Assembly: GCA_963772845.1 (NCBI GenBank) | Contig: CAVYYW010000016.1 | Location: 62,001-126,000 of the forward strand | Length of the DNA: 64,000 nt | Direction: 5' to 3' | Origin: CAVYYW01 sp963772845 | Lineage (GTDB): Bacteria; Bacillota; Bacilli; Bacillales; Sporolactobacillaceae | Shown here: in pieces, positions 1 to 9,572 of the stretch | How the letters are laid out: each line of letters opens with the position of its first letter | Numbering within the stretch: the stretch's first letter is position 1 | Notes under the pieces: model-generated | Databases searched by the model: none | What the model was told of the DNA's origin: nothing | What the model saw: only the letters and a program-made list of their open reading frames with translations | Made by a program: the position numbers and the translations under genes

Positions 1-297
1 AAGATTGGATCCAACAGATAAAATCCCACTTGCGCCTTTCCTCAATTCTTGAACTTCAACCATTGTTTCATCAAGTTTATTTAAAAGTTCTTTTGCTCGA
101 AGAAGTAATCTTTCCCCTTCTAAGGTTAAATTAAGATTTTTATTATCTCGATCAAATAAAACGACGCCTAGCTCTTCTTCCATTTTTTTGAGTTGTCTGC
201 TCAAAGGAGGTTGAGCGATATTTAATTTCTTAGCAGCAGTCGTGATCTTACCTTCCTCTGCTATAGTGACAAAGTATTTTAACTGTCGAATATCCAA
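1..297 (-). CDS. LysR family transcriptional regulator (3' part outside window)
   Basis: The first 99 codons are present; the rest lies beyond the left edge. The N-terminus is a typical LysR winged helix-turn-helix: it opens with LDIRQLKYFVTIAEEG, and the recognition helix region reads AAKKLNIAQPPLSRQLKKME. The start is taken as TTG at 295-297 because a strong aaggagg ribosome site sits just upstream and LysR proteins characteristically begin 'M-D/E-I/L-R-Q-L'. It is divergent from the BenE-type transporter, with about 120 bp between them. By the usual LysR arrangement it probably controls that transporter, sensing an unknown effector through the missing C-terminal domain. Confidence 0.9.
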   Translation of the reverse strand, partial: MDIRQLKYFVTIAEEGKITTAAKKLNIAQPPLSRQLKKMEEELGVVLFDRDNKNLNLTLEGERLLLRAKELLNKLDETMVEVQELRKGASGILSVGSNL

Positions 298-416
298 GAT
301 GAAACCTCCTTCATACCAAAAAAGTATAGTAAAAATATAAAACAGATATTTTAAGTATTGATAAATTGAGTATACACTAAGTTGTAGCGTCATTCATAAG
401 TTGAAGGAGTGTGACA

Positions 417-1682
417 TTGTTGTTCAAAAAAAACACCTTACAATTTCCGAAACGTTTATCGGTTGGGAATATATCGAATGGATTTGTGGCCTGGCTTTTT
501 GGCGCAGCAGGACCACTATTAATTGTTTTACAAGCTGCTTCAAAAGGTCATTTGTCTGATAGTATAACCAGCTCATGGATTTTCGCCATATATGGAATGG
601 GTGGGCTTCTAACGCTCATCGTCTCCTTATACTATGGGCAACCCATAGGCTATGCCTTTTCAATACCTGGAGCCATTCTTGTCGGCTCAAGCTTAACCCA
701 TTATTCTTTCAACCAAGTGGTTGGTGCCTATATTATAACTGGGATCCTTATATTTCTTTTAGGGTTATCTGGCCTTGTTACAAAATTGATGAAGGTGTTG
801 CCTATACCAGTTATGATGGGGATGGTGTCAGGCGTATTACTCCCTTTCGGAACTGAAATGATCGGTTCGGTTGTAAAAAATCCTTTACTCAATGGGATCC
901 CGTTACTTGTCTTTCTTGTTCTTTCTTATTTCTTACGATTTTCAAAAAAGTTTCCGCCTATATTAGGGGCGATCATTGCAGCGATTCTTTGTATTAAATT
1001 TTTGCCGAACGTTTCTGCACAGCCTCTCCATATAGCAATGGGGATTCCCCATTTTATCATCCCATCATTTAGTTTTTCCGTTGTCGGGGAACTTGTCCTT
1101 CCGTTACTCTTAACAGTTATTGCCATCCAAAATGCCCAAGGGATTGCTATGTTAGAGACCCATGGCTATCGTCCACCGATCAATGCCATGACCAATTGGA
1201 GCGGAATCGGTACCATTATAAATGCATTGTTTGGGGGCCACCCAGCCTGTATTGCCGGTCCCATGACGGGTCTGCTTGTTAATAAAGAATCAGGCAAACA
1301 TGAACATAGGTATGTCGCTGCTATTGTATTAGGAGTACTATCCTGTCTATTAGCTCTATTTTCCCCAATGGCTTCGCAAATTCCATATGTCATTCCCGCC
1401 TCATTAATCCAATTACTGGGTGGCCTCGCCATGATTAGTGTGCTGGTAGACTCTTTGAAAATGAGTTTCTCTGGTCCCTTCAAATCAGGTGCACTCTTTT
1501 CCTTTATAATCACAATCTCTGGAATCTCAATTCTCCATATCGGAGCGCCATTCTGGGGTCTGGTTGGGGGTACCTTGGCCACGGTACTCTTGGATAAGCA
1601 AGATTTTTATAAATCTGAATCAAGTGACCAAAACAATGAAACGAATTTGAGTGAACCTCTTTGCAAGGACAAAATTTCCTAA
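417..1682 (+). CDS. BenE family (benzoate/H+ symporter-like) transporter
   Basis: A polytopic inner-membrane protein of about 421 residues with 11-12 hydrophobic segments. The N-terminal NISNGFVAWLFGAAGPLLIV and the central GHPACIAGPMTGLL are typical of BenE-family aromatic acid/proton symporters, distant relatives of the nucleobase transporters. The frame is open from GTG 411, but that codon touches the gaaggag ribosome site (403-409). TTG 417, about 7 bp downstream of the site, is the better start. The substrate cannot be read from sequence; benzoate-like carboxylates are a guess. It is divergently paired with a LysR gene and followed by a hairpin terminator, so it is probably monocistronic. 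Confidence 0.85.
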   Translation: MLFKKNTLQFPKRLSVGNISNGFVAWLFGAAGPLLIVLQAASKGHLSDSITSSWIFAIYGMGGLLTLIVSLYYGQPIGYAFSIPGAILVGSSLTHYSFNQVVGAYIITGILIFLLGLSGLVTKLMKVLPIPVMMGMVSGVLLPFGTEMIGSVVKNPLLNGIPLLVFLVLSYFLRFSKKFPPILGAIIAAILCIKFLPNVSAQPLHIAMGIPHFIIPSFSFSVVGELVLPLLLTVIAIQNAQGIAMLETHGYRPPINAMTNWSGIGTIINALFGGHPACIAGPMTGLLVNKESGKHEHRYVAAIVLGVLSCLLALFSPMASQIPYVIPASLIQLLGGLAMISVLVDSLKMSFSGPFKSGALFSFIITISGISILHIGAPFWGLVGGTLATVLLDKQDFYKSESSDQNNETNLSEPLCKDKIS

Positions 1683-1728
1683 CACTGTTTCTTTAGACCT
1701 CGAGATACATTTCATGACAAAATAAATG

Positions 1729-1765
1729 GACACCTAGACCTAATGCAGTCTAAGTGTCTTTTATT
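1729..1765 (+). terminator. Rho-independent terminator after benE-like gene
   Basis: The stem gacacctagac / gtctaagtgtc (one mismatch) with a short loop is followed by a T-rich run. It lies 47 bp after the transporter stop codon. Confidence 0.7.
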
Positions 1766-1871
1766 TCTTTGTATAGAAAATAAAACCTCCTTCATTTATG
1801 AGGTGCGAAACAGTAAATCACAGGCTAAATAACATAAAAAACCGCAACGAATTCACAGTATATTTCCACAC

Positions 1872-1911
1872 AAAAATGGCTTAGAAAAATTTTATCTCTA
1901 GGCCATTTTTT
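1872..1911 (-). terminator. Terminator hairpin after the acetyltransferase remnant
   Basis: The stem aaaatggcttaga / tctaggccatttt carries A and T runs on its two sides, so it can work in either direction. It lies just downstream of the minus-strand acetyltransferase remnant. Confidence 0.6.
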
Positions 1912-1935
1912 AATATTTTTATTTTAATAGCGCCC

Positions 1936-2529
1936 CTAATTTAACTCTTCCTTGTGGTTTTCAATAAATTCGTCTTTCGTTAATCCGAATAAAATATTAT
2001 CCATATACTTTCCATTTATATAAACAGCCTCGCGACGCACACCTTCTTGGATGCACCCAGCTTTTTCATCATCTTAGCTGAAGCATCATTACCTTCAAGT
2101 ACATAGGCATTGAATTTATTAAGCCTTCGCTCAAGGAATGCATACTTTAATAGAATCTTCATCGCTCTGGGACCATAACCCATCCCACGGTTTTCCTCAT
2201 CAATTGCAATCCCAATACTAAACGTTCCATTTCTCTCATCGACGCTGCTTAAATTAATTTCACCGATGCTTTTACCTTCTAAATCTTCAACAATAAACAT
2301 GATTCTTTTGTTTAATGAAGAGTAATCAGCATTTTCCTCTGCAAATTTTTTTGCACCTGCAATAGTAGGCGGCAGCTCAGTCGAACATAGTAAAAGACGG
2401 CGTGCAGACGTATCAAACTGACTCATATATTCTCTTTCCCAATCTTCAGAATTCATTGCGCGCAGTCTAACTTTGATCGTCTTGCCAAAAGTAGTTCCTA
2501 TAATCAATTTTTAATGGTTTATCTTCCAA
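1936..2529 (-). pseudogene. GNAT acetyltransferase, broken by two frameshifts
   Basis: The central frame encodes a GNAT N-acetyltransferase of the ribosomal-protein/SpeG-like type, with the acetyl-CoA loop ENRGMGYGPRAM and the C-terminal KLG motif. Two single-base shifts break it. Near 2475 the N-terminus switches frame: an upstream frame from TTG 2527-2529, preceded by a gggggag ribosome site, reads MEDKPLKIDYRNYFWQDD and would join KVRLRAMNSEDW. Near 2050, after KKLG, the frame that continues the family (IQEGVRREAVYINGKYMDN, ending at 1936) is one base off. The restored protein would be about 198 residues. The substrate is unknown. Sequence error or genuine decay are both possible. Confidence 0.75.
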
Positions 2530-2823
2530 CAATATCTCCCCCTAATGATTGTATAATAAATTAATTTTAACAAAATACAGAACAGAAGTTAGGTATCCCC
2601 GCATACAAACGCTTTGGTGCTCAATCTTAGTTTAACACTTCTTGGTAATGAGGAATGCTTTTTATTTTACAAAATTAACAACAAAAATATCATAAAAATT
2701 AATAAAAATTTATTGTTATTCAATAAATAATTTGTTAATATCATATAAACAATACAAAGTGCAGTTTATTAAACATGTGGAAAAAGCAGGACTTAATGAC
2801 AATTATTAGAGGAGGTAAAAGCC

Positions 2824-4074
2824 TTGGACAGTAACAATATGATTATTGAAAATATCGCAGATCCCAATGAGCTGGAAAGATTGTTTAGAGAAGATCCAAA
2901 AGCTTTTAAAAAGGCATTTTCACACGCTTTGGAACAAAACCCTGATTCACCGGTTCTTGCCGTTTGGTATGAACGATTATATTTCAAAGAGGCAGCAAAT
3001 ACAGAAAAAGCTTTCTTGCTTCAGAAGGATTTCTTATTCATGGGCCTTTTAGCCATTCTGGCCGGGATAAGCACCAGGATTATTTTTCATTTTGTCGAAC
3101 AGCAAGCCATTGCCCCCATTAACCTTGCTTTTGGGGTCCTTCCCTTTATTGCAGCCTATTTTGTGTATAAAAATCGTCCCAAAAAAAGTGTTCTTTACGG
3201 CCTTGCAGCGTTGTTCTTAGTCTCTGGGGTTTATCTTAATATGCTGCCACTAAATTATTCAGACAGTATGATCCTTGTTTATTTGCACCTTCCCATATTT
3301 TTATGGGGATTAGTTGGTCTTGCGTTTACAGGAAATGAATATGGCAAAGGCAGTACAAGATTGGCCTATCTTAAATTTAATTTGAGTTTTTTCATACTCT
3401 ACGCCAGTATGGCCATTAGCGGAATGCTGCTGACAGCCGTTACCCTGCAGTTATTTAACTTTGTTGGATTAGATATAACAGACTTCTATTTTAGAAATAT
3501 CGTTTTATTTGGTGCTGCTGGTCTCGCTGTCGTGACGGCATACCTGATATTATCACGGAATCTTAAGCTTGCTAAGAATTTTACACCGTATATAGCTAAA
3601 ATTTTTAGTCCACTCGTCCTTGCCACATTGCTCGTCTATCTTATAACGGTTATTTGGCTCGGAAAAAATCCATTCTTGGACCGCGATTTCCTAATAGCCT
3701 TCAACGGCATACTCCTTGGTGTGCTGGTCGTCACCATATTTTCCATTACCGAAAGCGGCACAGACGAGAAAAAGAATATCTCTGATTATATAAATGTTGC
3801 CTTAATTGTTCTTGCTCTTATCATTGACAGTGTGGCTTTGTCAGCGATCGTGTTCAGACTTTCTTCTTATGGAATGACACCCAACAGGCTTGCTGTTTTA
3901 GGCGTAAACATCCTTATCTGGGCCAATCTCATTTGGATTATGATTTCCTATATGCGTTTTCTACAAAATAAAACCGGCCCTTCAACCATCCAAGATGCCG
4001 TTACGAAGTATTTGCCCGTCTACGCAATTTGGGCAGCATTCGTTGCATTTGCTTTTCCTATGATTTTTAATTAG
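2824..4074 (+). CDS. DUF4153-like multi-pass membrane protein
   Basis: 416 residues starting at TTG 2824, with aggaggt 8 bp upstream. A soluble N-terminus of about 65 residues (acidic, helical) is followed by about 11 hydrophobic segments. The C-terminal stretch YGMTPNRLAVLGVNILIW, followed by a final YLPVYAIWAAFVAFAFP, resembles the C-terminus of DUF4153 proteins. The function is unknown. A degraded copy of its codons ~260-325 lies at 9096-9301. No obvious operon partner; a GC-rich hairpin follows. Confidence 0.6.
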   Translation: MDSNNMIIENIADPNELERLFREDPKAFKKAFSHALEQNPDSPVLAVWYERLYFKEAANTEKAFLLQKDFLFMGLLAILAGISTRIIFHFVEQQAIAPINLAFGVLPFIAAYFVYKNRPKKSVLYGLAALFLVSGVYLNMLPLNYSDSMILVYLHLPIFLWGLVGLAFTGNEYGKGSTRLAYLKFNLSFFILYASMAISGMLLTAVTLQLFNFVGLDITDFYFRNIVLFGAAGLAVVTAYLILSRNLKLAKNFTPYIAKIFSPLVLATLLVYLITVIWLGKNPFLDRDFLIAFNGILLGVLVVTIFSITESGTDEKKNISDYINVALIVLALIIDSVALSAIVFRLSSYGMTPNRLAVLGVNILIWANLIWIMISYMRFLQNKTGPSTIQDAVTKYLPVYAIWAAFVAFAFPMIFN

Positions 4075-4123
4075 AAAAGCTCTGTTTATGAACATGTAGG
4101 CTATTTTGTACTAATGAAACGAG

Positions 4124-4147
4124 ACCCCCCTTATCTTTAAGGGGGGT
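4124..4147. terminator. GC-rich hairpin between convergent genes
   Basis: A perfect 7-bp inverted repeat, acccccc and ggggggt, with a 10-nt loop. It sits between the end of the DUF4153-like gene and the end of the next, opposing gene. It is probably a bidirectional terminator, although the following T-run is weak. Confidence 0.5.
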
Positions 4148-4172
4148 AATCATAGAATTCATTTCATGATTC

Positions 4173-4376
4173 TTATGAATGAAGCAAGATAACTTCATAC
4201 GTCCCTTTGAAAAATAAAATAACATCGCCTAATGCTCCGATACAAAAGAATATAAAGTAATAACTCGCATTGGAAATTTTCTTATGAAACAGCTCATTGA
4301 AAGCACGGACAAATAATTCGTTGAATTTAAACCAGCTAAGAATCCATGCGATCAGAAGAAACGTTACAATTGCCAT
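4173..4376 (-). CDS. Small membrane protein of unknown function
   Basis: 67 residues from ATG at 4374-4376, 7 bp downstream of an aaaggag ribosome site; longer starts upstream lack such a site. There are two hydrophobic stretches, MAIVTFLLIAWILSWF at the N-terminus and YYFIFFCIGALGDVILFF near the C-terminus, separated by a charged segment (NELFVRAFNELFHKK). I do not recognise a family. It is a two-helix hairpin membrane protein. Confidence 0.55.
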   Translation of the reverse strand: MAIVTFLLIAWILSWFKFNELFVRAFNELFHKKISNASYYFIFFCIGALGDVILFFKGTYEVILLHS

Positions 4377-4646
4377 GTCATCACTCCTTTCAGACATACT
4401 TTCGGAATCACCTTAGTGATTAAATACTTTATTACTGAACCCTTTAACTAATAAAATATCTTAATCTCTATTTGTGTTTTATTATAATGTTCTTTTAATC
4501 CAAATATAGAATAAATATGGTAAAGTGGAATAAATGATTTTTATAATGCGAGAGGAGGAAATAGGGCTTATTTTGATTCCTTTACATAGCACATGCCTTA
4601 CCATAAGAGTTGAAAAAAATGCAAACATAAAGAAAGGAGTACAACA

Positions 4647-4982
4647 ATGAAAAAAATGGCCTTAATATTATTTTCTCTTTCATTAATCACTATATTTTTA
4701 AGTGCATGTGGAACGGAGACTAAAGCAGATTATACAACCAAACAATTTGAAACTGCACTTAATAATGGTGATAATTTAGATGGTAAGACAGTGTCTGTTG
4801 ATGTAGAAAAATTAGTGCCAAACAGTGCATTCGGTTATAATATTGAAGCTGGTGACCATTTAAATTTCGTCTCTGCCACTAATCCGAATGTTAAAAAGGG
4901 AAATAAAGTTATAGTAAAGGTCAAAAATGTAAAAAGTATGCTCGGTTCATATATTATCACTTACAAAATGGTGAAAAATTAA
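4647..4982 (+). CDS. Small OB-fold-like lipoprotein
   Basis: 111 residues. Lysine-rich signal peptide followed by the lipobox LSAC (lipidated Cys about residue 21), so it is membrane-anchored outside the cell. The mature part (GKTVSVDVEKLVPNSAFGYN, then KKGNKVIVKVKNVKSMLGSY) has the alternating beta pattern of tRNA_anti-like/OB-fold lipoproteins common in Gram-positives. Start at ATG 4647 after aaaggag. Ligand unknown. A strong terminator follows. Confidence 0.7.
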   Translation: MKKMALILFSLSLITIFLSACGTETKADYTTKQFETALNNGDNLDGKTVSVDVEKLVPNSAFGYNIEAGDHLNFVSATNPNVKKGNKVIVKVKNVKSMLGSYIITYKMVKN

Positions 4983-5013
4983 AATATATATACATAACAA
5001 ATAGCCTACATAG

Positions 5014-5055
5014 AAAAAAGAAGCAGAATCGGCAATAGATTTTGCTTCTTTTATT
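5014..5055 (+). terminator. Terminator after lipoprotein gene
   Basis: The stem aaaagaagcagaatc / gattttgcttctttt with a 7-nt loop and T-rich tail lies about 30 bp after the stop codon. Confidence 0.75.
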
Positions 5056-5281
5056 TGATAAACGATCAAAAAGCTTAGCTCTCTATTTTATTATTCAATT
5101 TGTCGTTTATACCTCTCTTTTCTTATTCACATAAATAAATGTATAAAAATGTATGCACTCTTACTTTTCTTGATCAGTTTTATATTTAGCTTTTTGTTTT
5201 AAAATGTATGTTAAATGTCCTTTATTAATCCAGAACGTACTTGGCACCTCTGCCATGTCCGACAATTTTTAAACCTTCAAT

Positions 5282-6896
5282 TTAAGCAACATCAGAACTT
5301 TCTATCGATAGGGTTTGCTTATATTCTTCTGCTAACATTGTTGTCACAAATTCGACAGTCGGATCAATATCCTCGACAATCATTCTTAGACTGTCAATAT
5401 CCGTCTTGAAAAATTCTTTGCGATAATTTACTTTATTTACTCTTTGGCCATTTAAGATGGAATGAAGTTTCTGTTCTAAGCCGACAGCGTTATCACTAAA
5501 GATCATGGCATGTACATCAAATTTAAATGGAACTGAAGCGTCACCCAATTCATCGACTCTATCCTGAGGTACCATTCTTCTTGTCATTCCTATTTTAAAC
5601 AGTTTATCTCCGAATGAACCTAAGTTAGAAATAACATAAACGTATCCTGCCTTTCCAAGGGCAAGACTAGCGATTTCCTCTTTCTTTTCACTTATTTTCC
5701 CCACTTGTTCTTGCAGTTCTTTTAATCTGTCCATTAGTTGCTGTATTTTATCCTGATCCTTTTCTGTTTCCAGCAACTCTTTGTTTCTCATCATTTCAAT
5801 TTCAAATTTTTGTTCTTCTTTTTCGAGTTTCTTCTGCTCTTCTGCAAGCTGTTTTCTTTCTAAGGCTTCTTGCTTCATTTGTTCTTTAATCAATCGTTGC
5901 TCTTCTTTTTCTCGTTCTCTATAAACATAGTATTTATATTCAATATTGATCAGTTCCAAATATAGCGGCTCGATTTCTGTTAAGAACTTAGTTATTGTGG
6001 AAAGTATGGATTGATTACCGCTTCCACAAATCGCCAAATATTTAGTGATAATATCCTTTACCAACTGTATGGATTCATCAAGTTTATTGTGCCTTAATTG
6101 GGAAAGAACAAGCTGCATTTCTGCCTGTAATCCGACAATCATTAGATTATATATTGTTTTATTTGCCTTCGTAGTGTATCTGTCTTCGTATTTTTCAAGC
6201 ACACTCTTAATTTCTTTATTCGTAGCATTAGAAAGTTTGCGTAATTCCTTTGAATGATCAGAATGCAAATACAGTCTTATTACCGTACCCAGAAGTGCAT
6301 CTGCAGTCAGTTGTTCTTCTAACGCTTTAATTGATTCGTCTAAGTTATCAAAATGAATAGAGTGTGGGAAAGCGTTGGGTAAAGTTTTTTAACCCGGTCA
6401 CTTCTGATTTAAACTTTCTGGCTTGATTTTTATAGCGGTTAACCTCTTTTAATAAGTTCTCATGTTCCTCTGTCAAACTTATTATATTATCCTGATACTC
6501 CTTGGTTTTTTCTACTACAGCATGCAACTCTTCATTCGCTTCTTCTATGATTTTCTTTGCCTCTAGTGTGGCACTTTCAATGGCCTCTTTGTTCTCCAGT
6601 CTGATCGTTGCTTCAGTTTCATCAATTATATTTTGAACCATGCTGCTCTTATCTTCAAGAACGCTGTTTTTTTCTTCTATACTTCGATCCAGTTCCAACA
6701 TTAGCTCTTGTTTTTCTTTTATTGGAATATTATATAGATCGTCTTCCTTAAGGTATGTAAAAGCCTTATGTCTTTTCACCAATTGTATAATGTAAAGTAC
6801 AGCTGCTAAAATTGCTGGAACGAAGAGGAAGCTAAATATTGCTAATACCAAGATTAATCCTGTGGAGTACCACCATTTGTCTTTATAGATATTCAA
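5282..6896 (-). pseudogene. DUF4041 + GIY-YIG-like (T5orf172/MUG113) membrane nuclease, SNIPE-like, one frameshift
   Basis: As restored, a protein of about 538 residues: a membrane segment near the N-terminus (WWYSTGLILVLAIFSFLFV, then ILAAVLYIIQLV), a long coiled coil, a DUF4041 region, a second Lys/Glu-rich coiled coil, and a C-terminal GIY-YIG-fold nuclease. The nuclease motifs visible are YVYVI, KIGMT, an Arg in DRVDEL and a Glu in GLEQKLHSIL. This order matches the antiphage membrane nuclease SNIPE. Start: TTG 6894-6896 after aaaggagg; the in-frame ATGs upstream overlap that site. At about 6350 a run of four T (coding strand) puts a stop after FPTLYSF; removing one T gives FPTLYSFDNLDESIKALEEQ and joins the halves. 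The gene is adjacent to the Nhi-like gene on the same strand. Confidence 0.75.
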
Positions 6897-7005
6897 TTCT
6901 ATTCCTCCTTTTTTCATAGTCATAGGAATTTGCCAATACTACTTTTTTGATTATTTTTACCTCCTACCACCAAACTATTATATATATATAGCGAATACTT
7001 CACTG

Positions 7006-8937
7006 TTAATATTCCCCGGTTTCTTCAGCAACTTTAAAAAATTCATTTTGCTCGAAGGTCTTACTTATACTTTTTAATCTTTCTTTAAAATACAAGGATA
7101 AACTGGCATCCGTGCAATAAATAAAGCAGCCTTTTTGGCCACGAGTCATTAGGGTTCGATACGTGTTCCTGATAATTTCATCTGCCACATTTTTTGCCTT
7201 TTCAGGATCTGTTTTCATCATTTTCTTTATCCCTCTTAAAGAAGAATCTGTCTTAGCCCGTCTAGTATGGTCTGTCTCAACCTGCCCATCCCTGTAGCTA
7301 AGATCATCTCCAATGATGACTCCCACATAATCAAACTCCAACCCTTGGGAGGTGTGGATGCATCCAGCTTCCTTGACGGATGCTGGATCAATCGCCCAAG
7401 TCTCAGAATTCCCTAAATTCCAGCTCATTTTAAAATCAAATTCCGGAATAACGATATCATAACTTTCGGGATTATTTTTACTATCCTTTAACCAATCCCA
7501 GCAATAGCCAGCTACAATACGGGATTTATTATTCAGTTGATTTAAATCCTCGATATCCTTCCGCATCATACTTGGATCGTCGTAGACACGGAAATCATAC
7601 TGAAGACCAAGATGGTCAGCGTTGGCAGTATCACGAATCTGAAGCACATCATCTACCCATGCCAAGTACCCATCAGAACCGTTGCAACGGAACTGAGAAT
7701 CAAGAAGCATAATATTAATCACAGCGTTGTTATCATCGGCAAACCTTTGGATCTCTGCCATGCTTCCGGCATCCTTTAAAGTCACTCGTTGCCGCTCATC
7801 AATAAAAAAGATAGACAGCTTAGCTGCATCAATGATTTCCTTTGTTTGGTTTTCGCCTAGGTTTTGGAACATGCCTGATTTTTCATTTAACCTGTGGGCT
7901 TCATCCACAACAAGAACATCAAATTCGTTTTTTGGTGAGTTTATGTAGCTTCCGGATCCTTTAAATAAATTATCAATATGTCCCTTCCGGAAATCACGCT
8001 TGAGTTTTGCAGCGTAAATATTTCTCGGAGCAGCATTTTTCGTCACATATTGGCTTACCATACCTTGCTTGGTCAGTTCTACAAGCAGGTTGACAGCCAG
8101 CACAGACTTCCCGGTTCCCGGACCGCCTTTTACCACTAACACCTGCTTTACATTTGTGCGCACCGCCTCACGTGCCATGAGGAGCGCTTCTTCATAAACC
8201 ACCTTCTGGTCATCGATCATCACAAATTCTTCATTGCCTTTAAGCATTTGATTTAAGGCATCCTGCAATGATTTTGAGGGCCTTATACGGCCATTTTCAA
8301 TCTTATAGAGATTTTCTTTGTTATCTCCAAATTTTATATACCGCTTAATAAATTCACGAAGATCACTTGCCTGTCCCTTAACGAAAACTGGAGCTTGGTC
8401 AATATAGTACTGATAGATAGGATCAGTAAGCGGATCCCTCTCACCTTGGTTTAAGTAATTATGCAGGTAAGCACAAGGATACAGATCCATTTCTTCCTTT
8501 TGGGCATTTTCATTGTAATCCTTGATGAGTGCAGCATAAGACCAAGCCTGATATGATGGATGCGTGGTTTCAATCAATCCCCTATTCATGGCGGTTTTCA
8601 CTATGGCTTCTTTCCCGTGGACAGGCTCCACTGCACCCCATTGCTTCAATTCCACAATAACAATTGAATTTTGGTCACCATTTCTGCCGGAAATCAAGAA
8701 ATCAACACGTTTTGATGTATAAGGAATTTTGAACTCTATTGCAACCCCGGCATCCTCAGGGATCTCATTATCCATTAATACCCGATACATATACTGCATC
8801 GAATTATCCCACGCCCGCACTTCGCTTTTATTAATCTTACCAATTTTATCGTTATAGTTTTTACATATATTGTTTACTAGATTATCGCTAAACACATCTT
8901 CTACAAACTCTGATTTTGTAGCTTCATATATGATCAT
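7006..8937 (-). CDS. DUF2075 nuclease-helicase (Nhi-like defence protein)
   Basis: 643 residues. The N-terminal ~200 residues carry a PD-(D/E)XK-like pattern (RVDFLISG, then IVIVELKQW). Residues ~265-640 form a superfamily-1 helicase of the DUF2075 type: Walker A GGPGTGKS, Walker B VLVVDEAH, an Arg-rich motif LDSQFRCNGSDGYLAW, SQGLEFDYVGV and a late TRGQKGCF. DUF2075 proteins with a nuclease region include staphylococcal Nhi, a single-protein phage defence that degrades phage replication intermediates. Assignment as Nhi-like rests on architecture only. ATG 8937 is the first start. It lies about 110 bp upstream of the SNIPE-like gene in the same direction, inside the accessory island. Confidence 0.8.
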   Translation of the reverse strand: MIIYEATKSEFVEDVFSDNLVNNICKNYNDKIGKINKSEVRAWDNSMQYMYRVLMDNEIPEDAGVAIEFKIPYTSKRVDFLISGRNGDQNSIVIVELKQWGAVEPVHGKEAIVKTAMNRGLIETTHPSYQAWSYAALIKDYNENAQKEEMDLYPCAYLHNYLNQGERDPLTDPIYQYYIDQAPVFVKGQASDLREFIKRYIKFGDNKENLYKIENGRIRPSKSLQDALNQMLKGNEEFVMIDDQKVVYEEALLMAREAVRTNVKQVLVVKGGPGTGKSVLAVNLLVELTKQGMVSQYVTKNAAPRNIYAAKLKRDFRKGHIDNLFKGSGSYINSPKNEFDVLVVDEAHRLNEKSGMFQNLGENQTKEIIDAAKLSIFFIDERQRVTLKDAGSMAEIQRFADDNNAVINIMLLDSQFRCNGSDGYLAWVDDVLQIRDTANADHLGLQYDFRVYDDPSMMRKDIEDLNQLNNKSRIVAGYCWDWLKDSKNNPESYDIVIPEFDFKMSWNLGNSETWAIDPASVKEAGCIHTSQGLEFDYVGVIIGDDLSYRDGQVETDHTRRAKTDSSLRGIKKMMKTDPEKAKNVADEIIRNTYRTLMTRGQKGCFIYCTDASLSLYFKERLKSISKTFEQNEFFKVAEETGEY

Positions 8938-9030
8938 TTGCTCATTCCCTTATGTATTAACCGGTGGCTATTATTATAAACTGTCTACCTTATGTATTTG
9001 ACAGAGCTAATTCAAAATCCTTTTAAAATA

Positions 9031-9057
9031 AAAAGAAACCCTATCAGAGAAAGGGTT
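9031..9057 (-). terminator. Hairpin upstream of the helicase gene
   Basis: The inverted repeat aaaccct / agggtt has a T-run (gtttctttttatttt) on the minus strand. It would end minus-strand transcripts entering from the right, before the helicase gene. Confidence 0.5.
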
Positions 9058-9095
9058 AAGTGCGAGTTTTTATTTGTGATTAGATTCACCGACTT

Positions 9096-9301
9096 GCTAA
9101 AAATTTTAGTCCACTCGTCCTGGCAACATTGCTCGTCTATCTTATAACGGTCATTGGGCTCGGAAAAAATCCATTCTTGGACCGCGATTTCCTAATAGCC
9201 TTCAACGGCATACTCTTGGTTTGCTGGCCGTCACCATATTTTCCATTACCGAAAGCGGCACAGAGGAGAAAAAAATATTTCTGATTATATAAATGTTGCC
9301 A
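9096..9301 (+). pseudogene. Degraded fragment duplicated from the DUF4153-like gene
   Basis: These ~205 bp closely match 3592-3801 inside the DUF4153-like gene: the same order of words such as ccattcttggaccgcgattt and attccattaccgaaagcgg, with several substitutions and small deletions that destroy the frame. No start codon or ribosome site. It lies in the ~630-bp gap between the helicase gene and the four-gene operon; the rest of that gap shows no gene. Confidence 0.8.
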
Positions 9302-9520
9302 AAGCACCCTTAACTCGCCTCTGGTTCCTTAATTGAGTAACCAGCAATAGTAAAATAAGTGGATATTTTTCGGTTAAATGCAGAATAAAGCTCGAATACG
9401 GAGCCGGGGCTAGAAGGATTTTGAAGTCATTAAAGTTACGTATTATGAAGTAACTATTGCCTCAATGCCATAATATACTTCCTATTATATTAAATTAGAC
9501 TTTCCAAATAGCAAATATAA

Positions 9521-9554
9521 GGAAACACTCCAACTATTATCTTGGAGTGTTTCC
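9521..9554. terminator. Terminator of the four-gene unknown operon
   Basis: A perfect 12-bp inverted repeat, ggaaacactcca and tggagtgtttcc, with a 10-nt loop. It lies 19 bp beyond the last stop codon of the operon on the minus strand. Confidence 0.75.
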
Positions 9555-9572
9555 TTTTCAATTAAAACCGTG

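Noticed and set aside
5215..5409. 64-codon plus-strand reading frame at the left edge of the SNIPE-like gene
   Set aside because: Overlaps the 3' end of the real minus-strand gene and has no ribosome site.
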